Source: Labrys monachus (lineage in GTDB: Bacteria > Pseudomonadota > Alphaproteobacteria > Rhizobiales > Labraceae). From it: DNA of 64,000 nucleotides. Location: positions 1,445,501 through 1,509,500 of the forward strand of contig NZ_JAUSVK010000001.1 of the NCBI RefSeq assembly GCF_030814655.1, given 5' to 3'. The notes below the pieces were generated by a model. The model made no database searches. It was given only the letters and a program-made list of their open reading frames with translations, and was not told the origin of the DNA. A program made the translations under genes and the position numbers. Numbering within the stretch: position 1 is the stretch's first letter; each line of letters starts with the position of its first letter. Of the stretch, positions 34,127 through 43,548 are shown in pieces.

Positions 34127-35161
34127 ATGGAACTCGGGCTTTATACCTTCGCGGAAACCACGGCCGATCCGGCGACCGGGGCCGTCATCGGGGCGCAGGA
34201 GCGCTTCGCCAACCTGATGGAGGAGGCGGAGCTCGCCGACCAGGTCGGGCTCGACGTCTTCGGCATCGGCGAGCACCACCGGCCCGATTTCGCCGCCTCC
34301 GCCCCCGCCGTGCTGCTGGCCGCCGCCGCGATGCGCACGAAGCGCATCCGCCTCACCAGCGCGGTGACGGTGCTCAGCTCGGACGATCCGGTGCGCGTCT
34401 TCCAGGAATTCTCGACCGTCGATCTCCTGTCGGGCGGCCGCGCCGAGATCCTGGCGGGGCGGGGGTCCTTCATCGAATCCTTTCCCCTGTTCGGCTACGA
34501 CCTCGCCGACTACGACAGCCTGTTCTCCGAAAAGCTCGACCTGCTGCTGCGCCTGCGCGAGCGGACGACGCTCAACTGGGAAGGCAAGCACCGCGCCCCG
34601 CTGCACGAGCAGAGCGTCTATCCGCGCCCGGTCCAGCAGCCTTTGCCGGTGTGGGTCGGCGTCGGCGGCAATCCGTCCTCGGTCGTCCGCGCCGCGACCC
34701 TCGGCCTGCCGATGGCGCTCGCCATCATCGGCGGCGAGCCGGCGCGCTTCAAGCCGCTGGTCGACCTCTACCGCGAAGCGGCGCGGCGGGCGGGCCATGA
34801 CCCGGCGACCCTGCCGGTCAGCATCAATTCGCACGGCTTCATCGATGATGACGGGGATGCGGCGGCTGAGACGATCTATCCCTATTACGTCGACGTGATG
34901 GGCCGACTGGGACGCGAGCGCGGCTGGGGGCCGTATAGCCGGGCGCAGTTCGAGGCGCAGCGTTCGCCGCGCGGCTCGGACTTCATCGGTGATCCCCAGC
35001 AGGTGATCGACAAGATCCTGGCCGAGCACGAGCTCTTCCACCACCAGCGCTTCCTGATCAAGTTCAGTATGGGCAGCGTGCCGCATGCCAGGCTGATGCG
35101 CGCCATCGAATTGTTCGGAACGGTGGTGGCGCCCGCCGTGCGCAAAGCACTCGCGCCGTAG
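34127..35161 (+). CDS. LLM-class flavin-dependent oxidoreductase
   Basis: A 344-residue luciferase-like monooxygenase (Bac_luciferase). Visible motifs: [15 protein letters not shown] (about 41-55), [23 protein letters not shown] and [14 protein letters not shown]. The group uses reduced FMN or F420; the form here is like the FMN-type YvbT/alkanal-monooxygenase relatives. It stands alone, 255 bases after the aldehyde dehydrogenase. Luciferase-like enzymes can generate aldehydes, so a link to the dehydrogenases is possible but unproven. Confidence 0.88.
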   Translation: MELGLYTFAETTADPATGAVIGAQERFANLMEEAELADQVGLDVFGIGEHHRPDFAASAPAVLLAAAAMRTKRIRLTSAVTVLSSDDPVRVFQEFSTVDLLSGGRAEILAGRGSFIESFPLFGYDLADYDSLFSEKLDLLLRLRERTTLNWEGKHRAPLHEQSVYPRPVQQPLPVWVGVGGNPSSVVRAATLGLPMALAIIGGEPARFKPLVDLYREAARRAGHDPATLPVSINSHGFIDDDGDAAAETIYPYYVDVMGRLGRERGWGPYSRAQFEAQRSPRGSDFIGDPQQVIDKILAEHELFHHQRFLIKFSMGSVPHARLMRAIELFGTVVAPAVRKALAP

Positions 35162-35243
35162 CGGGCGCTCTTCCTGGGACTGCGGGCGTCCCCGCCCGCC
35201 TCTTCCATGCCGCGGGCAAGACGGTCCTTGCGGCGCGTGCCTA

Positions 35244-36509
35244 TCAAGAGGCGGACGGGACGTTCGCGGTGCCGGGAGGGGAGGGGCGGGCGGCCGACCG
35301 GCCTTCCGGGGCGGCGAATCGCGCCAGTAATTCGTCGACCTTCTGGCGGCTGAAGATGTCGTAGAAGGCGAGATAGGCGGCGCCGAACAGCGCGCTGTCC
35401 TTGTGCGGATAGGCGAGCACGATCTGCAGGTCGCGCGTGGCCAGCGGCAGGCAGCGCTGGTAGACGAGTTCGCGGATGCCCGACAGCAGGAAATCCCCGC
35501 TCCGGGCGAGCGTGCCGCCGACGACGATCAGGCTCGGATTGAGGATGCTGACGACATCGGAGGCGACTTCGCCGATCACCCGGCCCGCAGCGCGCAGCAG
35601 CATGAGGGCCTCGGGATTCTGCCGGGTGACGAGCTCGACGACGTCGCGCGCATTCTCGGCCTTGAACCCCCGCTTCGTCAGGTCGCGGGCGATGGCCCAG
35701 CCGGCCGCGCGGGCTTCGACGCAGCCGAACTTGCCGCAGCGGCACAGAGGCGGATCGGCCGATTCGAACTGGATGTGGCCGATATCGCCCGCCGCTCCCT
35801 GGGCGCCGCGGAAGATGCGGCCGCCGGAAACGATGCCGCTGCCGATGCCGGTGCCCGCCTTGATGAAGATCATGTCGTCGACATGCGGGTAGTTCTGGCG
35901 ATGCTCGTGGATGGTCATCAGGTTCACGTCGTTCTCGACATAGGCCGGCACGCCGAAGCGCTCGCGCATCCAGCCGGCGATGTCGAACTCGTCCCAGCCA
36001 TGCAGCACGGACGGGCCGACGACGCAGCCGCGCTTGAAATCGACCGGGGTCGGCAGGCTGATGCCGAGGCCGAACAGGAAGGGATGGCTGGCCCGGCTCC
36101 GCGCGATCAGCCGGTCGAACTCGCGGGCGAGGTGCTCGAGGACATGTTGCGGACCGTCCGCGGCGTTGAAGGGGATCGTGCTTTCGACGATGATCGAGGG
36201 CTCGGTGTCCATGGCCGCGAGGCGGATGAAGGTCTCGCCGATATTGGCGACGAGCACGAAGCCGGCGCGCTCGTTGACGCTCAGGACGCGGGTCGGCCGG
36301 CCGCCGCTCGGCACCGTCCGTTCGGTTTCCCGTACGAGTCCGGCGGCGATCAGGGCGTTGAGCCGCTGAGTGACCGTGACGCGCGACAGGCCGGAAAGCT
36401 CGAGCAGCGCCGAACGGGACGTCGCCGTGCCGGTCGCGATCAGCGACAGGATCTCACCGCTGTTGCCGAGAATCGCATGTCCCGCCGCTTCCTCCGTTCG
36501 CATTCGCAT
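35244..36509 (-). CDS. ROK-family transcriptional repressor (NagC/XylR type)
   Basis: A 421-residue ROK regulator. The wHTH is at about 28-62 (SGLSRVTVTQRLNALIAAGL). The ROK domain keeps GTGIGSG (219-225), His245 and the zinc site CRCGKFGC (Cys256, 258, 263), and Asp194 in ENDVN. It binds a sugar rather than working as a kinase, by family. It is divergent from the FGGY kinase and importer genes across 240 AT-rich bases (36510-36748), where its operator should lie. An AGGAGGAGG site precedes the start. Confidence 0.9.
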   Translation of the reverse strand: MRMRTEEAAGHAILGNSGEILSLIATGTATSRSALLELSGLSRVTVTQRLNALIAAGLVRETERTVPSGGRPTRVLSVNERAGFVLVANIGETFIRLAAMDTEPSIIVESTIPFNAADGPQHVLEHLAREFDRLIARSRASHPFLFGLGISLPTPVDFKRGCVVGPSVLHGWDEFDIAGWMRERFGVPAYVENDVNLMTIHEHRQNYPHVDDMIFIKAGTGIGSGIVSGGRIFRGAQGAAGDIGHIQFESADPPLCRCGKFGCVEARAAGWAIARDLTKRGFKAENARDVVELVTRQNPEALMLLRAAGRVIGEVASDVVSILNPSLIVVGGTLARSGDFLLSGIRELVYQRCLPLATRDLQIVLAYPHKDSALFGAAYLAFYDIFSRQKVDELLARFAAPEGRSAARPSPPGTANVPSAS

Positions 36510-36748
36510 CGACAGGCCTCCTCCTGAGGATAAGGATATTCTTAGAAGGAATTCCGGTAATTTTGTTCAAAAATAATCATAAATGTTGATTTTCGTTCTT
36601 TTCCATTTCTAATTCGGCCAAGCGCGGAGAACACGTGCCGCGCATCGGCGCGATCGCACATAGGCCGTGTTCGACCGGATATTTCAATAGGGTGGAATTT
36701 CAACGTGTTGCCGCAACAGAGCCCGTCCGACGCAGCCGGACCGTCCGC

Positions 36749-38305
36749 ATGAGCACCTATCTGATCGGCCTCGATTACGGCACGGAATCGGCGCGCGGCG
36801 TCCTGATCGATGCGGCCAGCGGCGAGCAGGTTGCGAGCCACGCGCATCCCTACCGCCACGGCGTGATGACGAGCCTGCCGGACGGCACGCGCCTGCCGCC
36901 GCTATGGGCGCTCCAGGACGCCGACGACTATATCGAGGCCGCCGGCGAGATCCTGTCCAGGCTCGGGCGGGGCCGGGCGGTCGAGGCGATCGGCCTCGGT
37001 TTCACCGCGAGTTCGCCGATGCCGGCGACCGGGGCGGGCGTGCCGCTTTCGCGCATCCATCCCGGCGACCCCCACGCCTATGTCAAATTGTGGAAGCACG
37101 GCGCGGCACAGCCCTATGCCGACGCCATCAACGCCGGAGGCGGCGCCTTCCTCGACAATTTCGGCGGCAAGCTCTCCGGGGAATGGCTGCTGGCGAAGGC
37201 GGCGCAGATCGCCGACGAAGCGCCGGAGATCTGGCGGGAAACGGAGCGCTTCATCGAGGCGGGCGACTGGCTGGTCTGGCAATTATGCGGGCGGGAGGCG
37301 CGCAGCCTGGGCTTTGCCGCCTACAAGGCGCAATATTCCGAGGCCCTGGGCTATCCGGAGGGCATCGTCCCGGGATTGGCGGGCAGGCTGTCGTCGCCCC
37401 TAGGCATCGGTTCGGCGGCGGGCGGCCTGTCGGCCGCCTGGCGCGAGCGGACCGGCATCTCGGGCGCGGCGGTGGTCGCCGTCGCGGTCATCGATTCGCA
37501 TGTGGTGCTGCCGGCCATCGGCGCGGTGTCGACGGGAGCCCTGGTCGGCGCCCTCGGCACCTCCGCCGTCTACCTGTTCCTGAACCGTGATTTCCGTCCG
37601 CTGCCGCCCGGCATCGAGGGGGTCGCCAGGGACGGCTCGATCCGCGATCTGTGGTGCTACGAGGCGGGGCAGGCCGGTTTCGGCGATACGCTCGCCTGGT
37701 TCGTGAAGGCCTTTCCGCGAGCGCCGACCCAGGCCGGCAGCTTCGCGCTCTACAATGGCGAGGCCGCCGCCATGGCGCCGGGCGCCAACCATCTCCTCGC
37801 GCTCGACTGGTGGAACGGCAATCGCGTGCCGCTGGCCGATTCCGGGCTGAGCGGCCTGCTGCTCGGCCTGAAGACCGATACGACGGCGGTCGGCATCTAT
37901 CGCGCCTTGATGGAATCGCTGTGCTTCGGCGCAAGGACCGTCCTCGACCTCTTCGAGGCCGCGGATTTCTCCATCGAGCGGGTGATCCTGACGAGCGGGC
38001 TCGCGCAGAACAACCCCCTGCTCGTGCAGATCATGGCCGACGTCTTCGAGCGCAGCGTCGAGGTGCCAGAAATCGCCAATCCCACCGCCGTGGGGGCGGC
38101 GATCCATGGCGCGGTCGCGGCCGGACTGGTGCCGGACTATGCAGAAGGCGCCGCGCGCTTCGGCGCGCGCAGGTTCACGCCGTACCGGCCGAACCCCGGC
38201 CACGCGCCGGCCTACAGGACGCTCTACCGCAATTATCGCGCCCTGTGTGCCGATGACACGGTACGGAGGGCGTTGCACGACCTCAATATCGTCATTCCCG
38301 GTTGA
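36749..38305 (+). CDS. FGGY-family carbohydrate kinase, pentulokinase-like
   Basis: A 518-residue FGGY kinase. The N-terminus LIGLDYGTESARGVLIDA is the ribulokinase form of the phosphate-binding loop. Later motifs are GLGFTASSPMPATG, ALGTSAVYLFLNRD and ILTSGLAQNNPLLVQI. The GTESARG form and the overall order are like AraB and D-ribulokinase, though it is about 40 residues shorter than AraB. It precedes a fructose-type importer, so the substrate is probably a ketose such as ribulose. The start at 36749 gives the family N-terminus. Confidence 0.85.
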   Translation: MSTYLIGLDYGTESARGVLIDAASGEQVASHAHPYRHGVMTSLPDGTRLPPLWALQDADDYIEAAGEILSRLGRGRAVEAIGLGFTASSPMPATGAGVPLSRIHPGDPHAYVKLWKHGAAQPYADAINAGGGAFLDNFGGKLSGEWLLAKAAQIADEAPEIWRETERFIEAGDWLVWQLCGREARSLGFAAYKAQYSEALGYPEGIVPGLAGRLSSPLGIGSAAGGLSAAWRERTGISGAAVVAVAVIDSHVVLPAIGAVSTGALVGALGTSAVYLFLNRDFRPLPPGIEGVARDGSIRDLWCYEAGQAGFGDTLAWFVKAFPRAPTQAGSFALYNGEAAAMAPGANHLLALDWWNGNRVPLADSGLSGLLLGLKTDTTAVGIYRALMESLCFGARTVLDLFEAADFSIERVILTSGLAQNNPLLVQIMADVFERSVEVPEIANPTAVGAAIHGAVAAGLVPDYAEGAARFGARRFTPYRPNPGHAPAYRTLYRNYRALCADDTVRRALHDLNIVIPG

Positions 38306-38481
38306 AAATCGCCGCGGCCCGTTCCTTAATAATGATGGCTGCCTCGACTTGCCGAACTTATGTACAGAAATAGACAAAATATATTTGATTTCGTCGGAGG
38401 TTGAGGCATAAAGTCTCCAGCCTTCGAGACGAAGGATCAACGAAGGGGCGGGAAGCTCCGGCAACAAAAATGGGAGAAATC

Positions 38482-39504
38482 ATGTCTGCTTTGCATCCGC
38501 GCCGGTCATTGGCAACCGGAAGCGTCCTTCGATCGACCGCTATCGGCTTTGCTCTCGTCGCGACGGCGTTCGCGATGGCGGGGCCCGCTTCGGCGGCGAG
38601 CGAGACCATCGTCGGCCTCGTCACCAAGACCGAGGTCAACCCCTATTTCGTCAAGCTGCGCCAGGCCGCAGAGGCGGAGGCCAAGAAGAAGGGCCTCAAG
38701 CTGATCGCCCGCTTCGGCAAGTTCGACGGCGACAATGAAGGCCAGGTCGCCGCGATCGAGGATCTCATCAGCGCCGGCGCCAAGGGTATCCTGGTCACGC
38801 CCAACAATTCCACCGGCATGCTCGGCATCATCAAGAAGGCTCGCGACGCCGGCATCCTGGTGATCGCCCTGGACACGGCGACGGATCCGGCGGATGCGGT
38901 CGACGCCACCTACGCCACGGACAATTTCGAGGCCGGCGTGAAGCAGGGCAGCTATGCCCGCAAGGCGCTGGGCGACAAGAAGCCCATCCTCGCCATGCTC
39001 GACGGCACGCCGGGCGGCACCGTGGATACGTTCCGCCACAACGGCTACCTCAAGGGCTTCGGCATCGCCGAAGGTGATCCTGCGATCGCCGGTTCGGCCA
39101 TCACCAACGGCGCCCAGGACAAGGGGCAGGTCGGCATGGAGAACCTCCTGTCGAAGAACGGCGACATCAATGCCGTCTACACCATCAACGAACCGGCGGC
39201 CGCCGGCGCCTATGCGGCGCTGAAATCCTTCGGCAAGGCCAAGAGCGTGATGCTGACCTCGATCGACGGCAGCTGCTCCGGCGTCAAGGACGTCAAGGCC
39301 GGCAAGGTCGCGGCGACCGTGATGCAGTTCCCCTACAAGATGGCGCTGCTGGGCGTCGATGCCGTGGCGGACTATGCCAAGACCGGCACGAAGCCGAGCG
39401 GGTTCATCAACACCGGCTCCGAACTCATCACCGACAAGCCGGTGGCGGGCGTGGAATCGAAGGACACCGCCTGGGGCCTCAAGAACTGCTGGGGCGGCAA
39501 ATAA
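38482..39504 (+). CDS. Sugar ABC importer binding protein (FrcB-like)
   Basis: A 340-residue exported binding protein with a Sec signal peptide (about 1-38, cleavage after GPASA). The mature part starts ETIVGLVTKTEVNPYFVKL, the fructose-binding FrcB pattern, and continues with GKFDGDNEGQVAAIEDL, TPNNSTGMLGI and SIDGSCSGVKDVKAG. The start at 38482 follows GGGAGAAATC. First gene of a binding protein-permease-ATPase set as in rhizobial frcBCA. Confidence 0.88.
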   Translation: MSALHPRRSLATGSVLRSTAIGFALVATAFAMAGPASAASETIVGLVTKTEVNPYFVKLRQAAEAEAKKKGLKLIARFGKFDGDNEGQVAAIEDLISAGAKGILVTPNNSTGMLGIIKKARDAGILVIALDTATDPADAVDATYATDNFEAGVKQGSYARKALGDKKPILAMLDGTPGGTVDTFRHNGYLKGFGIAEGDPAIAGSAITNGAQDKGQVGMENLLSKNGDINAVYTINEPAAAGAYAALKSFGKAKSVMLTSIDGSCSGVKDVKAGKVAATVMQFPYKMALLGVDAVADYAKTGTKPSGFINTGSELITDKPVAGVESKDTAWGLKNCWGGK

Positions 39505-39649
39505 TCCCGCTCTTTTCCGGCGAACGGGCGCCGCATCCTTCGTGCAGCCGTGCGGGCGGCTTTCGTCCCGCACGGCTGCAGGAAGGGTTGGCGCCTGTTC
39601 GGCCTAAAGGGTCTTGCGCCAGTCCTGCATCGACAGTTTCGAGGTTTTG

Positions 39650-40636
39650 ATGAGTACAGTGACCGCTTCATCGCCCGAAAAGGAGCGCGGCCTTCTCGCG
39701 CGTATCGTCGCGACGCCCTCCGCCGGTCCTCTCCTGGTGCTGGTGGTCTTCTGCATCATCTTTTCGTTGATCAACGACCGCTTCCTCGCCGAGCAGAATC
39801 TCTCGCTGATCCTGCAGCAGACCGTCGTCGTCGGCACGCTCGCCATCGGCCAGACGCTGATCATCCTCACCGCGGGGATCGATCTCGCCGTCGGCGCGAT
39901 CTGCGTCCTCGGCACCATCATCGCCGGCAAGCTGGCCGATGGCGGTTATGATCCGGTGCTGTCCATGGCGGTCGCGGTCGTGCTGTGCACGGCTTCGGGC
40001 GCGGTGGCCGGCGGGCTGATCAGCGGCCTCAGGCTGCCGCCCTTCATCGTGACGCTGGGCACGCTGGGCATCATCACCGCGGCTCTCCGGCTCATCTCCG
40101 CGGGCGGCGCCTTTCCTGTCGACGACGATTTCCTCGGCTGGACCGGCAATGGCGACGCCTATTTCGGTTTCGTCGTGACCTACGGCGTCCTCGGCATGCT
40201 CGTGCTGTATGGCGCCATCTGGTACCTGCTGAACCAGACGAAATGGGGTCGGCACGTCTACGCCATCGGCAACAATCCGGAAGCCGCGCGGCTCGTCGGC
40301 ATCCCCGTGCGGCGCCACCTGCTCTCGGTCTACGTGCTCGCGGGATTCATCTACGGCGTCGCCGCCTGGCTGGCGCTGGGACGCATCCCCAATGCCGATC
40401 CCAACGCGCTGCAGACCGCCAATCTCGATTCGATCACGGCCGTCGTTATCGGCGGCACCAGTCTTTTCGGCGGCCGCGGCGGGCTCGTCGGCACGCTGAT
40501 CGGCGCCCTGATCGTCGGCGTGCTGCGCAACGGCCTGACGCTCGCCGGCATCGATCCGCTATGGCAGGACCTGATCACGGGCATCCTGGTGATCGCCGCG
40601 GTCGCCTTCGACCAGCTTTCGCGCGGGAGGCGCTGA
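39650..40636 (+). CDS. Sugar ABC importer permease (FrcC-like)
   Basis: A 328-residue permease of the ribose/fructose class with about ten membrane segments, the motif TAGIDLAVGAI and GGTSLFGGRGGLVGT near the C-terminus. The ATG at 39650 follows a GAGG site. Its stop codon overlaps the ATPase start (TGATG). Only one permease gene is present, so it should form a homodimer. Confidence 0.9.
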   Translation: MSTVTASSPEKERGLLARIVATPSAGPLLVLVVFCIIFSLINDRFLAEQNLSLILQQTVVVGTLAIGQTLIILTAGIDLAVGAICVLGTIIAGKLADGGYDPVLSMAVAVVLCTASGAVAGGLISGLRLPPFIVTLGTLGIITAALRLISAGGAFPVDDDFLGWTGNGDAYFGFVVTYGVLGMLVLYGAIWYLLNQTKWGRHVYAIGNNPEAARLVGIPVRRHLLSVYVLAGFIYGVAAWLALGRIPNADPNALQTANLDSITAVVIGGTSLFGGRGGLVGTLIGALIVGVLRNGLTLAGIDPLWQDLITGILVIAAVAFDQLSRGRR

Positions 40637-41433
40637 TGGCCGAAACAGCTTCTTCCTCGGCCCCCATCCTCGAAGCGCGCGACATCATCAAGCGCTACGG
40701 CCATGTCGTCGCGCTCGACGGCGTCGATTTCGAGCTTCGGCGCGGCGAGATCCTCGCCGTGGTCGGCGACAACGGCGCCGGCAAGAGTTCGCTGATCAAG
40801 GCGCTTACCGGCGCCCTCAAGCCGGACAGCGGCGAGATCCTGCTCGACGGCCAGCCCGTGCAGTTCAAGGGACCGCTCGACGCCCGCTATCGCGGCATCG
40901 AGACGGTCTATCAGGACCTCGCCGTGGCGCCCGCCCTCGACATCGCCAGCAATCTCTTTCTCGGCCGCGAATTGCGCATGCCCGGCATTTTCGGCTCGGT
41001 CTTCCGCCGGCTCGACAAGAGGCGCATGCGCGAGGAGGCGCGCAAGGCGATGGCGGAGCTGAAATTCCGCCTGCCCTCGATCTACAATGCGGTGGAGAAC
41101 CTTTCGGGCGGCCAGCGCCAGGGCGTCGCCGTGGCGCGGGCGGCGCTGTTCGCCAAGAAGCTGGTGATAATGGACGAGCCGACGGCGGCGCTCGGCGTGC
41201 GCGAGACCGGGCAGGTGCTCGAACTCATCCGCACCATCCGCGAGCGCGGCCTGCCGGTGGTGCTGATCAGCCACAACATGCCGAACGTGTTCGAACTGGC
41301 CGACCGCATCCACATCATGCGCCTCGGCAAGCGGGCGGCGGTCGTTAGCCCGAAGACCCATTCGATGGCCGACGTCGTGGCGATCATGACCGGCGCCGCC
41401 AAGGTCGAGGACTTCTCGAAGACGGCGGGCTGA
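40636..41433 (+). CDS. Sugar ABC importer ATPase (FrcA-like, single domain)
   Basis: A 265-residue ATPase with one nucleotide-binding domain: Walker A GDNGAGKSS (about 43-51), signature LSGGQRQGVAVAR, Walker B VIMDEPTAALG. Ribose-type ATPases usually have two domains (about 500 residues); a single-domain form is typical of FrcA. The ATG overlaps the permease stop. Last gene of the kinase-importer cluster, followed by a terminator hairpin. Confidence 0.9.
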   Translation: MAETASSSAPILEARDIIKRYGHVVALDGVDFELRRGEILAVVGDNGAGKSSLIKALTGALKPDSGEILLDGQPVQFKGPLDARYRGIETVYQDLAVAPALDIASNLFLGRELRMPGIFGSVFRRLDKRRMREEARKAMAELKFRLPSIYNAVENLSGGQRQGVAVARAALFAKKLVIMDEPTAALGVRETGQVLELIRTIRERGLPVVLISHNMPNVFELADRIHIMRLGKRAAVVSPKTHSMADVVAIMTGAAKVEDFSKTAG

Positions 41434-41476
41434 GCGTCTCCCGGGAGCGCGGGCGTCTCGCCCAAGGACGCGCAGG

Positions 41477-41502
41477 GAGGGGCGATCGCCAGATCGCCCC
41501 TC
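41477..41502. terminator. Bidirectional terminator hairpin
   Basis: GAGGGGCGATC and GATCGCCCCTC form an eleven-pair stem with a four-base loop between two convergent operons (importer ATPase ending 41433 and binding protein ending 41599). No clear T-run on either side. Confidence 0.5.
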
Positions 41503-41598
41503 TCGGAAACGCAGAGCCTTGCCGTCGAGGAGAAGGTCGACCGGCGAGCGATCTCCCGGCTGTCGGCGAGGAAGTCCGCGCTCCCCGGCGTGCCGGCC

Positions 41599-42669
41599 CT
41601 ATTTGCAGTGTCCGTCGACGACGCCTTGGGCGAAGGTCGGATCGATGGCCGCGGCGATCGCCTTCTCGTCGGGCGGATTGGCGATCGTGCCCTGTTCCTT
41701 CATCCATTGCCCGGTCTGGTAGAGCACCTTGGCGACGAGACCGCTGCCGGGATCGGCGACCGTGCCCATGCCGTTCGGTCCGGTCTGGTCGGCGATCGGC
41801 CAATAGGGCCAGGCCTTGCCCAGCTTGATGACGTCGTCGGAGTTCGGCTCGCCGCCGCTATAGGCGCCCGCCTTGTTCAGCACGTCGGTGGAACCGGGGC
41901 CGGCCACCATGTCCGCGGTCTTCTGCATGGCGCAGACATAGGCCTGCACGATCTCGGGATGCGCCTTGACGAGGCTGGCCTTCGCCACGACCACATTGAC
42001 GCCGGGATAGCCTTCCTTGGCCATGTCGGCGCTGGTGGCGACGAGCTTGCCCTTGTCGGCGGCCATCTCGCTCGGCCAGGGCTGGCTGACCCAGCCGCCC
42101 GCGATCGCGCCGCTCTTATAGGCCGCCATCATCGCCGGCGGCGTGAGGTTGACGAGCTTGACCTTGCCGAGCAGGTTGCGGTTCTTCAGCCAGCCATAGA
42201 AGGAGAAGGCTTCGGACGAGCCGATCTGCTCGCCGACCTGCTTGCCGACGAGACCGTCGGGCACGGCGATGTCGCTGCGGACGGCGAGGCCGGCGAAGTC
42301 GTAATATTGCGCCCATACGATCTTCATGTCGGTGCGGTTGGCGATCGCCGCCAGCACCGGCGGGTTGCCGACGCCGCCGACGAAGTCGTAGGAACCGGCC
42401 TTCATCGCCGCGAGGGCGGCCGGGCCGCTGGTGATGGCGTGATAAGTGAGGTTGGCGGGTATCGTCTTCTGCAGTTCCGGCTGGGTCGCCAGGATGGTCT
42501 CGGGCGAGGGCGTCGACTGCTGCCAATAGGTGACCACCAGGTCGGGCGCATCGGCGGCCATGCCGGCAGTCGCCGTCGCGGCCAGGGCGGCGAGGCCGAG
42601 GGCCGCTGCGGCGAGGCCCGTCGTCCGGCGCGGGGCGCGCCTGCGTTTCGTCGTCTTTGCGTTCGTCAT
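41599..42669 (-). CDS. Sulfonate/taurine-type ABC importer binding protein (TauA/SsuA-like)
   Basis: A 356-residue exported binding protein of the NMT1/TauA group. The long basic N-terminus (TKRRRAPRR) and hydrophobic core form a signal peptide ending near GMAADA. The mature part has VTYWQQSTPSPETILA and the family pattern ALAAMKAGSYDFVGGVGNPPVLAA. The pocket segment GSSEAFSF and the GWVSQPWPS region are typical of TauA. It is the last gene of an operon with a permease, an ATPase and a CuyA-like lyase, so the ligand is probably a sulfonate such as cysteate. Confidence 0.85.
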   Translation of the reverse strand: MTNAKTTKRRRAPRRTTGLAAAALGLAALAATATAGMAADAPDLVVTYWQQSTPSPETILATQPELQKTIPANLTYHAITSGPAALAAMKAGSYDFVGGVGNPPVLAAIANRTDMKIVWAQYYDFAGLAVRSDIAVPDGLVGKQVGEQIGSSEAFSFYGWLKNRNLLGKVKLVNLTPPAMMAAYKSGAIAGGWVSQPWPSEMAADKGKLVATSADMAKEGYPGVNVVVAKASLVKAHPEIVQAYVCAMQKTADMVAGPGSTDVLNKAGAYSGGEPNSDDVIKLGKAWPYWPIADQTGPNGMGTVADPGSGLVAKVLYQTGQWMKEQGTIANPPDEKAIAAAIDPTFAQGVVDGHCK

Positions 42670-42699
42670 TGTTCCACCTCCGGGGTTCTGTGCTGGATT

Positions 42700-43548
42700 T
42701 TATTGGGTCGGGTCGAGTTTCCTCAGGATCAGCCGCAAGGCCCGGTCCATGACGAGGCCGACAATCCCGATGATGATGATGGCGGAGAAGACGAGGGCGG
42801 TATCCAGGTAGTTTCCGGCCTCGAGGATGACGTAACCGATGCCGTGGTCGGCGGCGATCATCTCGGCCGCCACGATGCTGGTCCACGACACGCCGACGGC
42901 AACGCGCATGCCGGTGACGATCGGCACCAGGGCGGCACGGATCCTCACATGGACCATCGCATAGCGCGGCGAGGCGCCGAGCGAGGCGGCGGCGTCGAGA
43001 AGCTGCTTGGGCACGCCGTCGAGCCCCGCCAGCGTGGCGATGATCATGATCGGCACCACGCCGATGAAGATCAGCACCATCTTGGGCACCTCGCCGATGC
43101 CGAACCACACCACCAGCAGCGGGATGAAGGCGAGCGGCGGCAGGGGACGCATCAGTTCGATGACCGGGTCGATGGCGTAGCGCACCCATTTGATGGCGGA
43201 CATCGCCGCGCCGATGGCGATGCCGGCGATGCTGCCGGCCACGAAGCCGATGAGGATGCGCACGATGCTGTAGAGCGTGTGCTCCGGCAGCGTCGAGTTC
43301 TGGGCGGGATAGGGCAGCGTCAGGTGCTGCAGGCAGACCGAGAGGACGAGCGAGGGAGCCGGCAGGATCGCAGGGTCGTCGATCGCCAGGCGGGCGACGA
43401 GTTCCCAGACGACGAGCAGGGCGACCATCGACAGGCTGCCGACGACGAGTTTCTGGCGCCGGAGCCAGAAGCTCTCCTTCTCGATGCCATCGGCGACCCC
43501 GGAGCCGTTCCGGGCAGGCGATGTCGGGATGGCGCGTGTCTCAGACAT
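42700..43548 (-). CDS. Sulfonate/taurine-type ABC importer permease (TauC/SsuC-like)
   Basis: A 282-residue permease with about six membrane helices and the EAA-like loop LDGVPKQLLDAAASLGAS typical of BPD_transp_1. The start at 43548 (MSETRAIP) lies inside the end of the ATPase gene (eight-base overlap). A 30-base gap separates it from the binding-protein gene. Works with the ATPase at 43541. Confidence 0.88.
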   Translation of the reverse strand: MSETRAIPTSPARNGSGVADGIEKESFWLRRQKLVVGSLSMVALLVVWELVARLAIDDPAILPAPSLVLSVCLQHLTLPYPAQNSTLPEHTLYSIVRILIGFVAGSIAGIAIGAAMSAIKWVRYAIDPVIELMRPLPPLAFIPLLVVWFGIGEVPKMVLIFIGVVPIMIIATLAGLDGVPKQLLDAAASLGASPRYAMVHVRIRAALVPIVTGMRVAVGVSWTSIVAAEMIAADHGIGYVILEAGNYLDTALVFSAIIIIGIVGLVMDRALRLILRKLDPTQ

